This document shows, one piece after another, positions 1-12,500 of a DNA stretch of 64,000 nucleotides. The notes below the pieces were generated by a model, which was not told where the DNA came from, did not search any database, and saw only the letters and a list, made by a program, of their open reading frames with translations. The translations under genes were made by a program, and so were the position numbers. Source of the DNA: Meandrina meandrites (lineage: Eukaryota > Cnidaria > Anthozoa > Scleractinia > Meandrinidae); the NCBI GenBank assembly GCA_963693305.1, contig OY855908.1, forward strand, positions 1,556,001 to 1,620,000. Reading direction: 5' to 3'. Numbering within the stretch: the first letter of the stretch is position 1; every line of letters begins with the position of its first letter.

Positions 1-9
1 GTTTGATTT

Positions 10-115
10 TTAGTTTTCATTGTCTTGTATTGGTTATCATAATCTGAAACAAAGGAAAATAAAAATCAAACTGGTTTGAAAAATTTTAAACCAAGGTAAA
101 ATTTAAACCACAACA
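10..115. repeat. Dispersed repeat, copy 1 (family also at 14160 and 53120)
   Basis: This shares a core (cttgtat....atcat/gca aatctga.acaaaggaaaata, then an ACTGGTTT block and TTTTAAACCAA) with 14160-14275 and 53120-53245. Three diverged copies in one window mark an interspersed family of unknown class. Confidence 0.6.
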
Positions 116-309
116 TTTACTTATTACCACGAAGTCATTAGCGTATGACCATTGAAAAATGCTATTGAAAAGTAATTTCATGTGAAGTTGTTTGTTTGTT
201 CATTTTTGCAATGGAGCGATTTTTGATTGAGTGTCATAAAACCCAAACGAAAGCATCATTCTAGCCAATCACAGTGAACCAATCAAAACTGACACAATCA
301 ATCAAAACT

Positions 310-510
310 GGCTTCAACGGGATTCGAACCCATTGAAGCCGTGACCTCGCGGAGGTCATGGGTTCGAATCCCGTTGAAGCCCTGATTTTTTTTTCAGGCT
401 TCTTTATTCCAATTGCTTAAATTGGAAATTCCCTGCGAAGATCACATATCACCTTCATATATATCCGCAGTTCAGTCATATATGAATCATTTCATATACA
501 TTACATCAAA
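310..510 (+). repeat. tRNA-derived palindromic repeat
   Basis: Two inverted copies of a tRNA T-arm-like segment (GGTTCGAATCCCGTTGAAGC and its complement) face each other around 311-380. They are followed by a tail with TTCAGGCTTCTTTATTCCAA and short ATAT-rich palindromes. I recall this unit as common in coral genomes; that recollection was not checked. It is a repeat, not a functional tRNA gene. Confidence 0.6.
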
Positions 511-533
511 TTAAGTTTAGAAGCATTATTTAC

Positions 534-3500
534 CAGGTGGGATTGGTGCAGGTTCCTGCATCAGTGACTCCAGCACATTCCTCTTCAACTCCTCAAATGA
601 CAGTGACATGGTGGATGTCGACTGTGTACTGAGTGCTAAGGTAGATGTCGGCATATTGCCCCCGGGATGTCCATCCAAATACAGTAAATTCAAAGTCTGG
701 TAGGATGACTTAGGGGGTCGCCCAGGCGGCCTCTTCATGGGCAACTGAGGAAGGAACTGAATGGTAGCGGCTTGTTGAGCTAACTCTCGTGACAAAGCAC
801 TAGGTCCTGCTTGACGATTTGTGCTATCATAGCTTGGATTAGAAATTCTGGGTGGTCGACCTGGTGGTCGTTTCAGTGGAGGAGTACTCAAAATGTCTGT
901 GTCACCGCCCTTTTTGCTGTACGTGGGGACAAAGCTTCCACTGTTGTGGGTATGCGAGAGAGTCAGGGAAGACTCGTCACAGGGCATGCGTGGTAGAAGA
1001 CTAAACCAAGAGCCTCCTCCCTGTGATCGCTGTACATTTGAATGTTTTTGAAGAGCAGGACCAGGCTTTGAAGTTGATGGCTCACTTCTAAACAGGTTTT
1101 CAATTCGCTGGATCTCCAGAGCATTCCTACTTGCTGCAGTTGGAATGTACGCATTGTTAAGCTTTGACTGCGCAGCCTGTGTCTGCGCATTTCCATGCTG
1201 GTTATTTACCTCGGCCTTATTGTCACCTGATGAAGCTAACACTGTATTATTGTCTGGTTTGAAAACACCTTCTGATGACGAATGCACAGGCGATTTAAGA
1301 GGAGATTTAAGTACTGTATTAGTAGGAGATTTCATGCCGGACTCAGCTCCTGTATGATTTTCTACACCACTATCTTTGCATGGCTCTGTTTTCTGCACTT
1401 GTTTTGCACTGTCAGCCTCCATACTTTCATGCTTGACCTCTGAGTGGTTGGTATCTTCACCCTCGGGCTTCAAATCAAGGACTATTTCTTTTTCCGCAGT
1501 TTCCATTCCCTCAACAAAGATACCGCCTCCGTGAGGCAGAATCCAGTAGCGTCGTTTGTACCGGTCCTGACCCAAGCACAGGGCTCGCAGTGCGTGAGAA
1601 GAACCAAACAGTTTGGAACGAAACTTTGTATGTTTCTGTAAAGTAAATGTTACGATAATTAGCTTTATTATCAATTTAGAATAATGTGATTCAAGAGGAA
1701 TAAAGTGATACGACATGTTTAACAATAAATAAATTAATAATTTCCACTCTTTTCTTACCTTCTCAAATTTCTTGAGTCTCTTTTCAAGTTCCTCTTGTGT
1801 TGTGGGCTCAGTAGCATCCTGTTAAGAAATAAATTTTACTCTCTTTATTTACTATTTTCTTGTGCATAATATTTTAATCATACAATAGCTTTTTCCTAGC
1901 CTTCTGCTATTACAATAACAAGTCGTCTGAAATTCACTCACATCTTCTTCCTCAGACTCGTCACTGGACTGTGTTCCGTCGCCACCACCCTCTCCATCCT
2001 CATCATCATCATCATCTTCATCCTCCTCTTCTTCTTCCTCTTCCTCCTCTTCGTCTTCATTGCCCTGCATGCTGTCATCGGCTATGGAGTTGCTATTTTC
2101 ACCCTCCGGGTCCTGAATGTTTACATCAGCTCTTGGACGACCTGGCGGCTTCTTCACTTTCACAACTGGGTACTTTTCAGCCTGGATTGCTTTTAACCTG
2201 AAATGGAAATTGAAATCACTTGAATCAATAATCAAAGTGTTAACATTTTTTAGATTGAAAATAAAAAGATACTTTTAGGAGCCCTAAATTGAGGCTGTAG
2301 CACAGTCAGCTACCAGTTTTAACTACCCTTTACTAGCCTTGGGGGGTACAGTGGCCTAATGGTTAGTGTGTTGTACTCCAGATTGAGTGGTTCGACCCGT
2401 GACCATTGCATTGTGTTCTGGGGCAAGACACTTTACTCTGTGCTTTGATAAGACAGCGTGGCTGAGTGGTTAGAGCCCCAGACTTGAAATCCAGAGGTCA
2501 GGGGTTCAAGTCCCATAGCTGGATTTATTCTCATTCACCCTGAGTTCAACTCCTCAGCTCCTGCCAGTTGGCATTTTTAACCATGTTGTGTTCATTTACA
2601 ATATTTTTTTCACATTGGCCCTGAAAAGCCTCATTTGGAGAGTGGTCAATGAAGTTTATTATTATAACTATACCACAGCCTTATCAATTTTTAGACAACA
2701 TGATGGAAGGTTCTTGCTGATAATTTTATGATTTAATTGTGCGTTAATTGACTTACTTTCGGATTTTTCCTTCCACAACCCACTTTTCCCGCCGCAAATT
2801 TGACATGTGTTCAATGCTGCTTTCAATTTCCCTGCGAAATAAACAAGAAAAAATAATTAAAAACTCTTGGCATAAAGCCTGTAATATACCCAAAACCAAA
2901 AGAAAGTAAGACTAAAAATTATGAAGTGCAGTTCTAGCAAACCAATACACCCAATATAGCAAGTGTAGGAGGTCAGATTGTAAGCTTGTAATTCTACTGG
3001 TGTTGCAGTTGTTATTGTTCTGGGGGCATTGTTCCCATTGTTCTCTCAAAGGGAGCAAGCCATACATGTAAGGCTTTGCAAGAAGTTCTACTTGACCATA
3101 CACCCACAGTTTTCAAATGTTTGACTTGGAGAGGAGATAAATCCTTGTACATAGAGGAAAAACAGCAAGCAAGAGGAGTCACTCCAAATCAGTAGTAGAA
3201 AATAAAAATAATGAACATACCTGCAGATAGTCCTGCTACACAGCAGCTCATTGCACACGTAAGCCATGGCCCCAGCCTTGTCTGACATGGTCAGTGCTTG
3301 GAATGGTGTGGCCGACAGAGCATCTGAGAGCTGATCAACGATATAACAGAGTTAGTACAGAGCCTGGATTATTGACATTAAAATGTGAGGCAAATGTACC
3401 CCCCTCCCCCCCCCCCCCTGATTCTCCTTTGTTACCATTGCGTATTGTAACACTTATGATCAAACCCTATTTACTCCAGACACTGCAGAGACCACTGATC

Positions 3501-6500
3501 TATACCAACTGATGTTTGCTTTTGTTATTATAACTACTGAAAGAAGAAATTAAGAGTTAATCATTTGTGGGATAACGTTACATGTAAGACAGAAAGATGT
3601 AAACTAAAGATGTTCATGAATTTTTGTGTTTCTCACCGGGTGTGGATCTCCAGCATTTCTTGCCAATATGAAAAGTCTCAAAACTTCTGAGAAATTTGTT
3701 TCATTCAGCTCCACCTTGGCTAATGCAACCCCTAATGTTGTAAAAGACTGTTGAAAGATGTAAACAACAACATCAGTCACAATTTAAAACTAGAGCGATT
3801 GGCATTGCTACATTGCACTGGCCAAATTAATGCTGTTAAGAGTGAATCCATATGCTACATTTTTTTATTCTCAGTGCCTTACTTTAAAATTTTAACAATT
3901 TTAGTTTGCAGCCAGTATCATTTTTCTCCAAGACATATCCAGTCTGGATTTCAATTTGATTATGTATGCAAAGTCAACAAAGTTATTGACATCCAAAGTT
4001 AAGCATGGGAATCTGTAAATTAGTATCAACTATGTTTTTCTAGCAATGTTTCTGTTGTTTACAGAACTCAGGTTGGATACTTAGGATTAAAGCGAAAGAG
4101 ACAGTTACGAGCATATTGTTAACCAACCAGGAGTTGTACCATTCTTGTCCCCATAGCCCTTTTTGTTTCTCTTAGCCGGCAGGGCCTTGGCACGAGAAAC
4201 GAAGGGCTCTGGGGACATGCGATTTTTGAATTAATTCGAATTGTTTTGATTGGCCATTTGAAACAAAGAAATCTTGAGTGGAAGTAAAAAGACGCCATGA
4301 CTTTCTCATACATTCTTTTGAAATATCGTGACTGCATACATGAAGTCCGGAAGTCCTAGAATCTAGGACTGGAAATCCTGTGTCCCCAGAGCCCTTCGTT
4401 TCTCATGCCAAGGCCCTGCCAGCTAAGAGAAACGGAAAGGGCTATGGGGACGAGAATGGAGTTGTACCAACTTCTTAATTACCACTCACATTGGGTCCCT
4501 CACATCCCGGATCCTCCAAAGCGGAAATAAGAAGACTTTGACACAGAGGCACTAGAACATCCTCACTGCTGTCATTTAATAATGACGACTGCATCTCCCA
4601 CAGGGAGGGAATTTCAGTAGAATCTGTTGAAAAAAAAATATTGATGTTCAAGGCAAAACTAATCAGATACAAAGGAACAACAACTTATTAACCTAACATG
4701 GCAGGGCTGTGCTCTAAGGGCGCCAGGGTGCCTCAGGCAACTAACTTTTGCCTTTGGTCGACCAGATAATCTTAATCCTTCCATATAAGCTTTATGCTGG
4801 GCACCCTGGTTCTCATAGTTGGAACCTTTGGGCTCCTTGTAATTTTTTTTAGAGCACAGCCTTGCATGGGCCTCAACTTTCAAGGCCTTAGTGAAAATGA
4901 TAAGTTTCCCTTTTGCTCATAATCTCTGTATTTCATAATAATGTCCTAATTTTGGAAATGCATTTTCCCTTGTTAATGGAGGCAGTGTAACCAACTCGTT
5001 ACAGCGAAGTTCTTTAATCCAAAGTAATTATTTGGTCCAGCCTTCCAAGCTTTTACCATGCCACTAGATGGGTTTGTTCTCGGTAACCCCAAGTTCAACT
5101 CCTGTGCTGCACTTTGTAAATATTTAACTGGTCAGCCTCCTGCCTGTTGGGATTCTTATTTAACCATATTATGTTCATTTGAGGTACAGTATTTGTTTCC
5201 TCTGCTTGAGTTATCATACATTTACAGGACAACTCCATAAGATGGAAACTTCTACAAGGTGAAAACCTGATGTTGGTCCCATTCCTGCCATTTTTCAGTC
5301 ATTTTACTGTAAATTAACTCCCTATAAGACGGGCACCTCTGCAAGACAGACAGCTGGAGCTTGTTCGGACAGTGTCTGTCTTAGAGAGAGTTGACATGTT
5401 GGTCGCTTCTAATAGCTTCTTACCTAGGTCTAAAGCTTCACCAAAGTTGTGCACAAATTCTTGCACCATCAGCAAGTCTGCAAATGCTCCACCAGGTATC
5501 TGAAGACCCTGGACTCTTGCTAACTCAGGTAAAGCCTAAGAAGGGAAACACAAAAATTTCAGAGGGAAAGTTCACTTTCTAAAAAAAAATCCTGGCAAAT
5601 CAACAATTATTGATTAGTTGTTTAAAGAAGCTGTGAGCAAACAGGTGAAATTTTTTGCACATTCAGATTACAGTTCAAAAAGTATCAAGCATGCAAACGG
5701 TACAACAACTTCAAGAGTATCACTTACTTTGATTCAACAAATTCATTTATTTCAGTCTATTGCTGGCCTGACCCCATGGTGCTTGAGTGCTGGAGGGGGA
5801 GGGGAGGGGGAGTGGGGAGAGGAGGACAATGACCACAACTGAGTTCAAATTCCCTTCCAAAATACTACAGGGTGAAGGGTGCATTTTCATACTTGTAATC
5901 ATTCTTGTTCAACATATTGTCTTCTAACTTAATTGTGTGTTAAGTTCTAACAAATTTTTACCTTGCTGTCCTTTAATACCATATCTTCTACTGGCTTCTT
6001 CAATTCACGAGCCAAGATCATCTCCCTCCTCTTTTGTTCCTGTAGACAATTTTTTCCAAACATGAAAAATGTTTTTTTTTTTATTAAATTGCTATAACCG
6101 ATAACTATGCCATCTAAATACATGAAACAAACATGAAAGTAGAATGCATTTGCCAGATCTGCCGAGTAATGATAAACAACCTCTTTTACCCCGAACATTG
6201 TCTTATGGTAAAGAAATAACAATCTTTATATTTCTTACAAGTTTTTTCTCTCTCAACAACTTCTTTTCCATCTTCTTCTCCTCCTTTAATCTCTCACGCT
6301 CCTGAAAACAAACCAGACAGTTTTAATTCGCAAGTTCCCTTTAGTGGTAGATAGGTACTAAAAACGTTACTTGAGTTTAAGTGAATTGTGAAGGAGCAAG
6401 GAAAAAAGAATTATTTGTCTGTCCATGGATCTGCATTTTCCTGTCTGTTGGTTTGTATGTTTGTTTGTGTTAAATGTAAATGTAAAAAAATGTAAATGTT

Positions 6501-9500
6501 GTTTATAGTGGTCATGCACTTAGCTTCGAGATAGCTAGTTTAGGCATGCCACTGAAACATAGGAAACAAATAACTTTAAATGAACATAACATGGTTAAAA
6601 ATCCCAACTGGTTGGAGGCAGACCAGTTGGCTATATACAAAGCGTGACCGAGGATTTGAACTCGGGACGACCGTGAAACAAATCCAGCTAGTGGCAGGGT
6701 GGAGGGCTTGAACCCAGGACCTCCGGATTACAAGACCAGCACCCTAAACCACTCGGCCACGCTGCCTCCACATGTTAGGTTACTAATTAAAATATTCCCC
6801 ACCTCTTGTTTCCTTTGAGATTCAATTGCTCTAATCATCATTTGCTGCTGCTTTTTCTGTTCTTTTTCCTGATAAATAAAGACAAACATAAAAAATCAAT
6901 ACAGTCATATTGTGCACTAACAGTGGCTATGCACACCGTCCACGCTGTACAACATTACTGCGGCTCAAGACGTGCCAAACTGTAAATAAATGTCCTTTAA
7001 CATGTGTACTACATACCTGCTGCTTAAGAAGAACAGCCTGTTGTCGTTTAAGTTCTCTTTCCTGAATAAGAACAAAGGATAATTAAAGAAGGCAAACCAT
7101 CACTGTATTCAATCAATCAAACTTTATTTAATTGAGTAGCTCACGTGGAGTAATAATTATGTATTTGAACAAGACCACTTCTGGTAGAGAGGGAAAAAAG
7201 CCATCTAGTGTATGTTTACATTGGTCTTTCTATGGCTCTTAGCCAATCTTGAAAATTGGTGTTTTTTGTTTTGTTTTGTTTTGTTTTTTTGCGCAAGTGC
7301 CAAAACCACAGTCTGTTCTTTACCTTTGCCTTCTTCATGGCATCCTCGTACTTGGCATTAGCAGCATCTTCTTTCTTTTTTCGACGAGCCTAATGAAATC
7401 ATCAATACTCATCAATAAAATTACTGCATGTGGTGTTTGTTTAGTCAATGATATTTTTACCCAATCACTTCAAAACACTATACTTTCACTGATACATGTA
7501 AATCAGGAGTCTTCTACTGTATCCATTACTAACAGTGTCTTGTTTTGGGAAACAAGCCTACAAGGAACAATTGACCATATTTTATATACTGTTACTTACC
7601 AATTGTCTCTGCTCCCTGGCTCTCTCTTTAGCAAGCCGTTTCTGCTCTGCAAGCATCCTCACTGAAAGAAACGAGCCTTGTCAGATCTCTCAGTTATTAC
7701 TAACATTTAATTCAAAAAGTATGGGAGGCCTGGCTACTTTGGAATTTAGAGAAGCAGGGTTGAGCCCCAGCCTGTGTGTGTCACTGTGTTGGGTAGCCTG
7801 TTAAAAATGCTGGGGGTACTGTACCTCAAATAAACAACCACCCTATTAACTTAATGCTATGGCAACTGGGATAAGCTCCTGAAGGCTGTATGGCCCACTT
7901 GGCTTTATTTTCCCTTCAAAAAAACTATGTACATATGTAATAGCAAAATTATATCACCTCTTTCCTTTTTGGCTTCTCGTGCTGCTTGTAGGGCTTCTCG
8001 CTTCATTGCCTTGTTGCGCATTCTGGCCTCCGCTATGAGGTATCAAAAAACACAAACAAACAAACACAGTTTTATGTTGGGTGTATAGTAATAATATTGT
8101 CTTTTGCAATCCCATGATCAACACCACAAAGACCCTGCATGAAATCACAGACCCGGCATCACTGGAGAAGTCACCAGTCAACTGCTACAAATGTATCTCT
8201 TGATATTCAAATTTTGCAGGAATTGATGTCACCAATCTGGCCATGTTGTACATTAATGCAAGCGGATAAAAAAATAACCATATTGCAGTGCCAGCACTAT
8301 AGTCTCCAACAACTTTCAAGTTTAAAAGCAATGCCAGCAAACGATAAATATGTGAATTTTATAAACACCTCTTTCTCTTTTCGCCATCTTAACTGCTTCC
8401 AAAGCAGCTTCACGTTGAACTTTTTCTAGTCGTTTAGCTGCAGCTGCTTTTTGGGCCATTTCTGAAATGAAATGGTCAGACATGGCCAAAAATGTAAAGT
8501 ATATAGATTATACAGACAAGTGTGCCTTGCAAAAAGGTTACAACACCATGCCGCCAAGACACACTTGTCACTTTATATAGCCGATGTTAAATAATTAACA
8601 TTAATCACATCAATAACAAAATTCTTGATTCTAATTGGTTGGAGTCAACACATTATAGGTGTCCACAATTTCCTGCTTGTTGGTTTTGTAAAACCGATAG
8701 AATACCACGACTGAAGTTTTGAGTAAAGATGGCTTAAACAAAGCCTTTTCATCATGAATTTTGTTAGTGAAATGATTAATTAGTAATAGGACTTTGTGTC
8801 TTACAATTCAGGGATAATAATTGTATCAGTATTTTCAGACCAGCTCCTCAATCAATATCCATCTGACTTTGAAATTACACTGCCCGAATACTCCATGAAT
8901 TGCACCCCACCCAGTCCTATTACCATCACTAATAATATTAGTCTTAATTAACCTCTTTCTTTCTTGGCCATCTTAGCAGCATCCATGGCAGCTTGCCGTT
9001 GAGCTTTTCTTAAAAGTTTAGCTTCCACAGCTTTCTGCACCATTTCTGCAGTGAGATTGAAACCACCTTCACTGAATCAACTTAAAGCCCTAAACTTGTC
9101 AGGAATGATGAATGTTCAACTTTTCACTGTCGTAACTGCCATAAACAACCCATCAGGTAATTTTTAAAAATAATGCTAAAAACTTTTAACAGTGGCTGCA
9201 TTACAATTAGCAATAATAATGCAGAGCAGCAATTGAACAGATTACTGGTATGCCACGGGTGGAAATAATGGTGATTTCCTGCCATATATGTAGCATTCTC
9301 ATGAAATCAAGTTGTTTCCAACCCAATGTGAAGCACAAAATAGCATTGTCAGGGATGTTAAGGCAGAAAACATAACTGCTTGAGGACTTGACTTTTCTTG
9401 ATTTTTCCGGCTGAAAGACCATGTCTGGTTAACTCTTTCTCTTTGATGTGACCCAAATCTCCTGCCTACAGGTGATTAACCAAATTTTCGCCTGTTGGAA

Positions 9501-12500
9501 ATCTTAGCTATGTCCCTAATTGTCGGGAAAAAATTGAAGTACATGTAGTGCTCTCTTGTAAGGCAGCATGTATACAAAGAAAGGTCAAATTCCATCAATG
9601 AGAGCAGCGTCTTTGGAGGATTGTGATCTATTTGCTTTCCATAATTGATTAAGTGATCAAGTGATATCAACAAGTAGTCTACATGTATCGCCCACAAAAT
9701 CAGACTTTGTATGGCTTTATATGAGTGCACCAAGCTGATAACTTAATGGCTTCTAAGTAAATTACCTCAATAACACATCAACCAAAATTTATGCACAAGT
9801 GTCCCATTTTGAACAATTAAGGAAGACCTTTGTGTCATACGTACCAGCTTGTTTTTGCTTTTTCTCTTGCTTTTTGTTCAATTTTTCCATTTTGGCTCGG
9901 TTCTTTTCTTCTTCTGCTTGCTTTCTTCTCCTTACTTCTTCTTCTGGCAGAGGTTCAAACACAGAACCCTGAAGGAAAATCAGATATAAATAATAGAAAT
10001 AACTTCTTCTATACAACACTTCTCCTTATGCGACACAATGCTGCCAGGGTATCTTGATGTACAAACAGATTCTCAGAACAGCAACTAATGTAGAGAAGTT
10101 GATTTTAAGGTGGCTTGTAATGGCATTCCTGTCTTTGGCATTCTATTGCAACTGCGCCAATAAAATGTTGAGGTTAAACTTTTAGTACAACATTGTAGAG
10201 GTCTTACCAATGAACAAATTCAAGTCACAGTATCGTCAAAATTCATTGCCATGGCAACAACAAAAGTGGTCAAAGATACATTATTTTTGATTGCTTGAGG
10301 CTAATAACTTAAAAACTAGATGGTGAAAGTTTTTGTTTTTTTCATATATTTTTGTCAAATGGACAAAACAACAATCTCAGAACTTAAAAAAATGTGTAGG
10401 CAGGGTTCACAGCCACCTTAAATTTATGTAAAAATAATGAAGCTCCAAATCCTACATACAGAATTTTTAAAAATTTGATTTAAATGTTCCTTTTGTCAGT
10501 TAGATTAAAACATAGCAAAAACAAGAACTTTCACCGAGAAGTTTTTGAGTTATTACCCTCAAAACGTCTAAAATATGGTATCTTTGATATCATGTTACAT
10601 TCCCATGGCAATCAATTTTGATGTCACGATGCCCTTAATTTGTTCATTTGTAAACCTAGCTTGCAGAAGTTTGTACTGAAAGATTCTCTTAAACATTATC
10701 AGTAGAGCTGCGATAGAACACCAAAGATGGGCATGTCTAATTCTGACTAAACTACATGTATTATGAGCCACCTTAATCAGTAAGGAAAGTTCATGCTTCA
10801 AGCTTGGCAATAAAGGTTTACCAAAAAGACAACTGTTTGTCTGATCAGTATTGTGCATAAAAGAGAAGAAGAACCTTTAAAGACAGACACTCAATTCTCG
10901 TGAAAATGTCTTGCCTTTTGTTTGAGTAGAACTGTATGCATACATGTGTTGCAAGCTGTATATTACAAATAACAGGCATGACAAACCTCTTTGCATTCCA
11001 GAAACTCTCCAATATGCAGCTTTGTACTAAAGCTGAAGTTTTCCAGAGTCACATCGGTGATACCATTCTTGTTAAGATGCTATGAACAAATAAATCACCT
11101 ATCAATTGAAGCTTACAATAATGGGTCATTCCTGAGAAATGGGGAATGAGAAGTCTGGTACAAAAAGAACTCAATTTTACAATTTGAGTTACTGACAAAT
11201 GAGCGATTTGTGGGAGTACATTTCAGACTGAAGAACACACAATTGTAGTCAGTAAATTGTATTTGTAGGTTGTTATTCATAATTTGTAAATTATATTGCT
11301 TTGCATGTAATTTGCTAAAATAAGTACAGACTGTAACGTATAAAATAAGTACTAAATTTGCTAAAATAAGTACAGACTGTAACGTATATTATTGTCAGTA
11401 TGTAATGAATAGTATTGTAAGTTGTTTGAGTATTGTGTGCAATAAAATATTAGGTAAAAAAAATCTCATCTACAGAACCCACTTGTCTTTTGGTCAGCAC
11501 TAAGAGCATGGGCCATGGCCAAGTCCAATTTTTTGAGCATGTGTAGAGTGCTCGTTATCAACTGTCAGCCAATCAGCTTTGAGTAGAATAATCGCTGAGT
11601 CCTCCTCACCGCAGACTTTCAAATCAGATTTGGCCAGTGTCTGCACTCATGGCGTTGACAAAAAGAAGAGCAGGCTCTAGGAATGCGACTGGCAATAATA
11701 CTCCCAAAAATTGCCATACCATCATGGCATAATCAGTTGCTTAGCAACAGACAAAAACTGCATGATTAGTCTGGTCTCGGGGACTGGAATTTACCATCAA
11801 CTGGCACTTCTTACCCAGTGTTAGTTGAAGTGAACAACACTGATTGTATTCTACAATTCTGAACATTGCTATACTCCTCTGAAGGAAAAAGTGTCTACTC
11901 ACCCTCGTAACCTCAGGATATGTACGAAGCTTCTTGCCACAGGGAGCAAAATAGTAAACATCACCTCTTAATCCACCAGAAGCTCCAACTTGACGCAGTC
12001 GGGTCTGGCGTCGCCACCTACAAACCAAAATTAAATTTGCAGTTATGATGGAAATCAACGTTATAAGCAACATGTTCTAGACAGTTATTATGTTATTTGA
12101 CCTATATCAAATTAACCCACAACATCTAAATGATGAAAGAAAATTGGATATTAAAAAACTCGACCAGATTAAAGCAAACTGCAATAATTCACTTCAGTCA
12201 GTGGTCCATTTATAGATGAGATTCATTGTTAATATTCTATTGTCATTTTTAAGCTGCAAGGATAGCATTAGACGACAGGTAACAAACAAAATAGCATAAC
12301 CTTGTAGTTTCAAGACAAGCTTACACAATAAAAATGTTGATTCAATAATAAATAGACTACACTGAATAAACAGCCACATCACATCTGGTGATGCCCCACT
12401 CTTTCTGTTCTTTGTGTTGTCAATCAATGTCTGTTTATCTCTTTTACAAGATTCAATATACCGTAAAGTTCCATGTATAAGCCGCACCCATAGATAAGCC

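Larger units (their letters stand above)
3221..5535 (-). other. BAZ2B: DDT domain and first WHIM exons of the BAZ2-like gene
   Basis: Exons 5535-5424, 4623-4490, 3747-3637 and 3330-3221 encode the DDT region. It begins with LQIPGGAFADLLMVQEFVHN and continues through FGEALDLDSTEIPSL, FTTLGVALAKVELNE and a helix with YVCNELLCSRTICR. The DDT three-helix bundle and adjoining WHIM helices are the surface through which BAZ proteins contact the ISWI ATPase (family knowledge). The introns here carry SINE fragments and a MITE. Confidence 0.9.

Noticed and set aside
1971..2201. Plus-strand His/Pro/Leu-rich ORF
   Set aside because: Antisense shadow of the acidic Glu/Asp run in the BAZ2-like exon 2197-1942.
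2455..2525. tRNA-Ser gene
   Set aside because: It has A and B boxes but no long variable arm and no paired acceptor stem, and it continues into a SINE body found elsewhere in the window.
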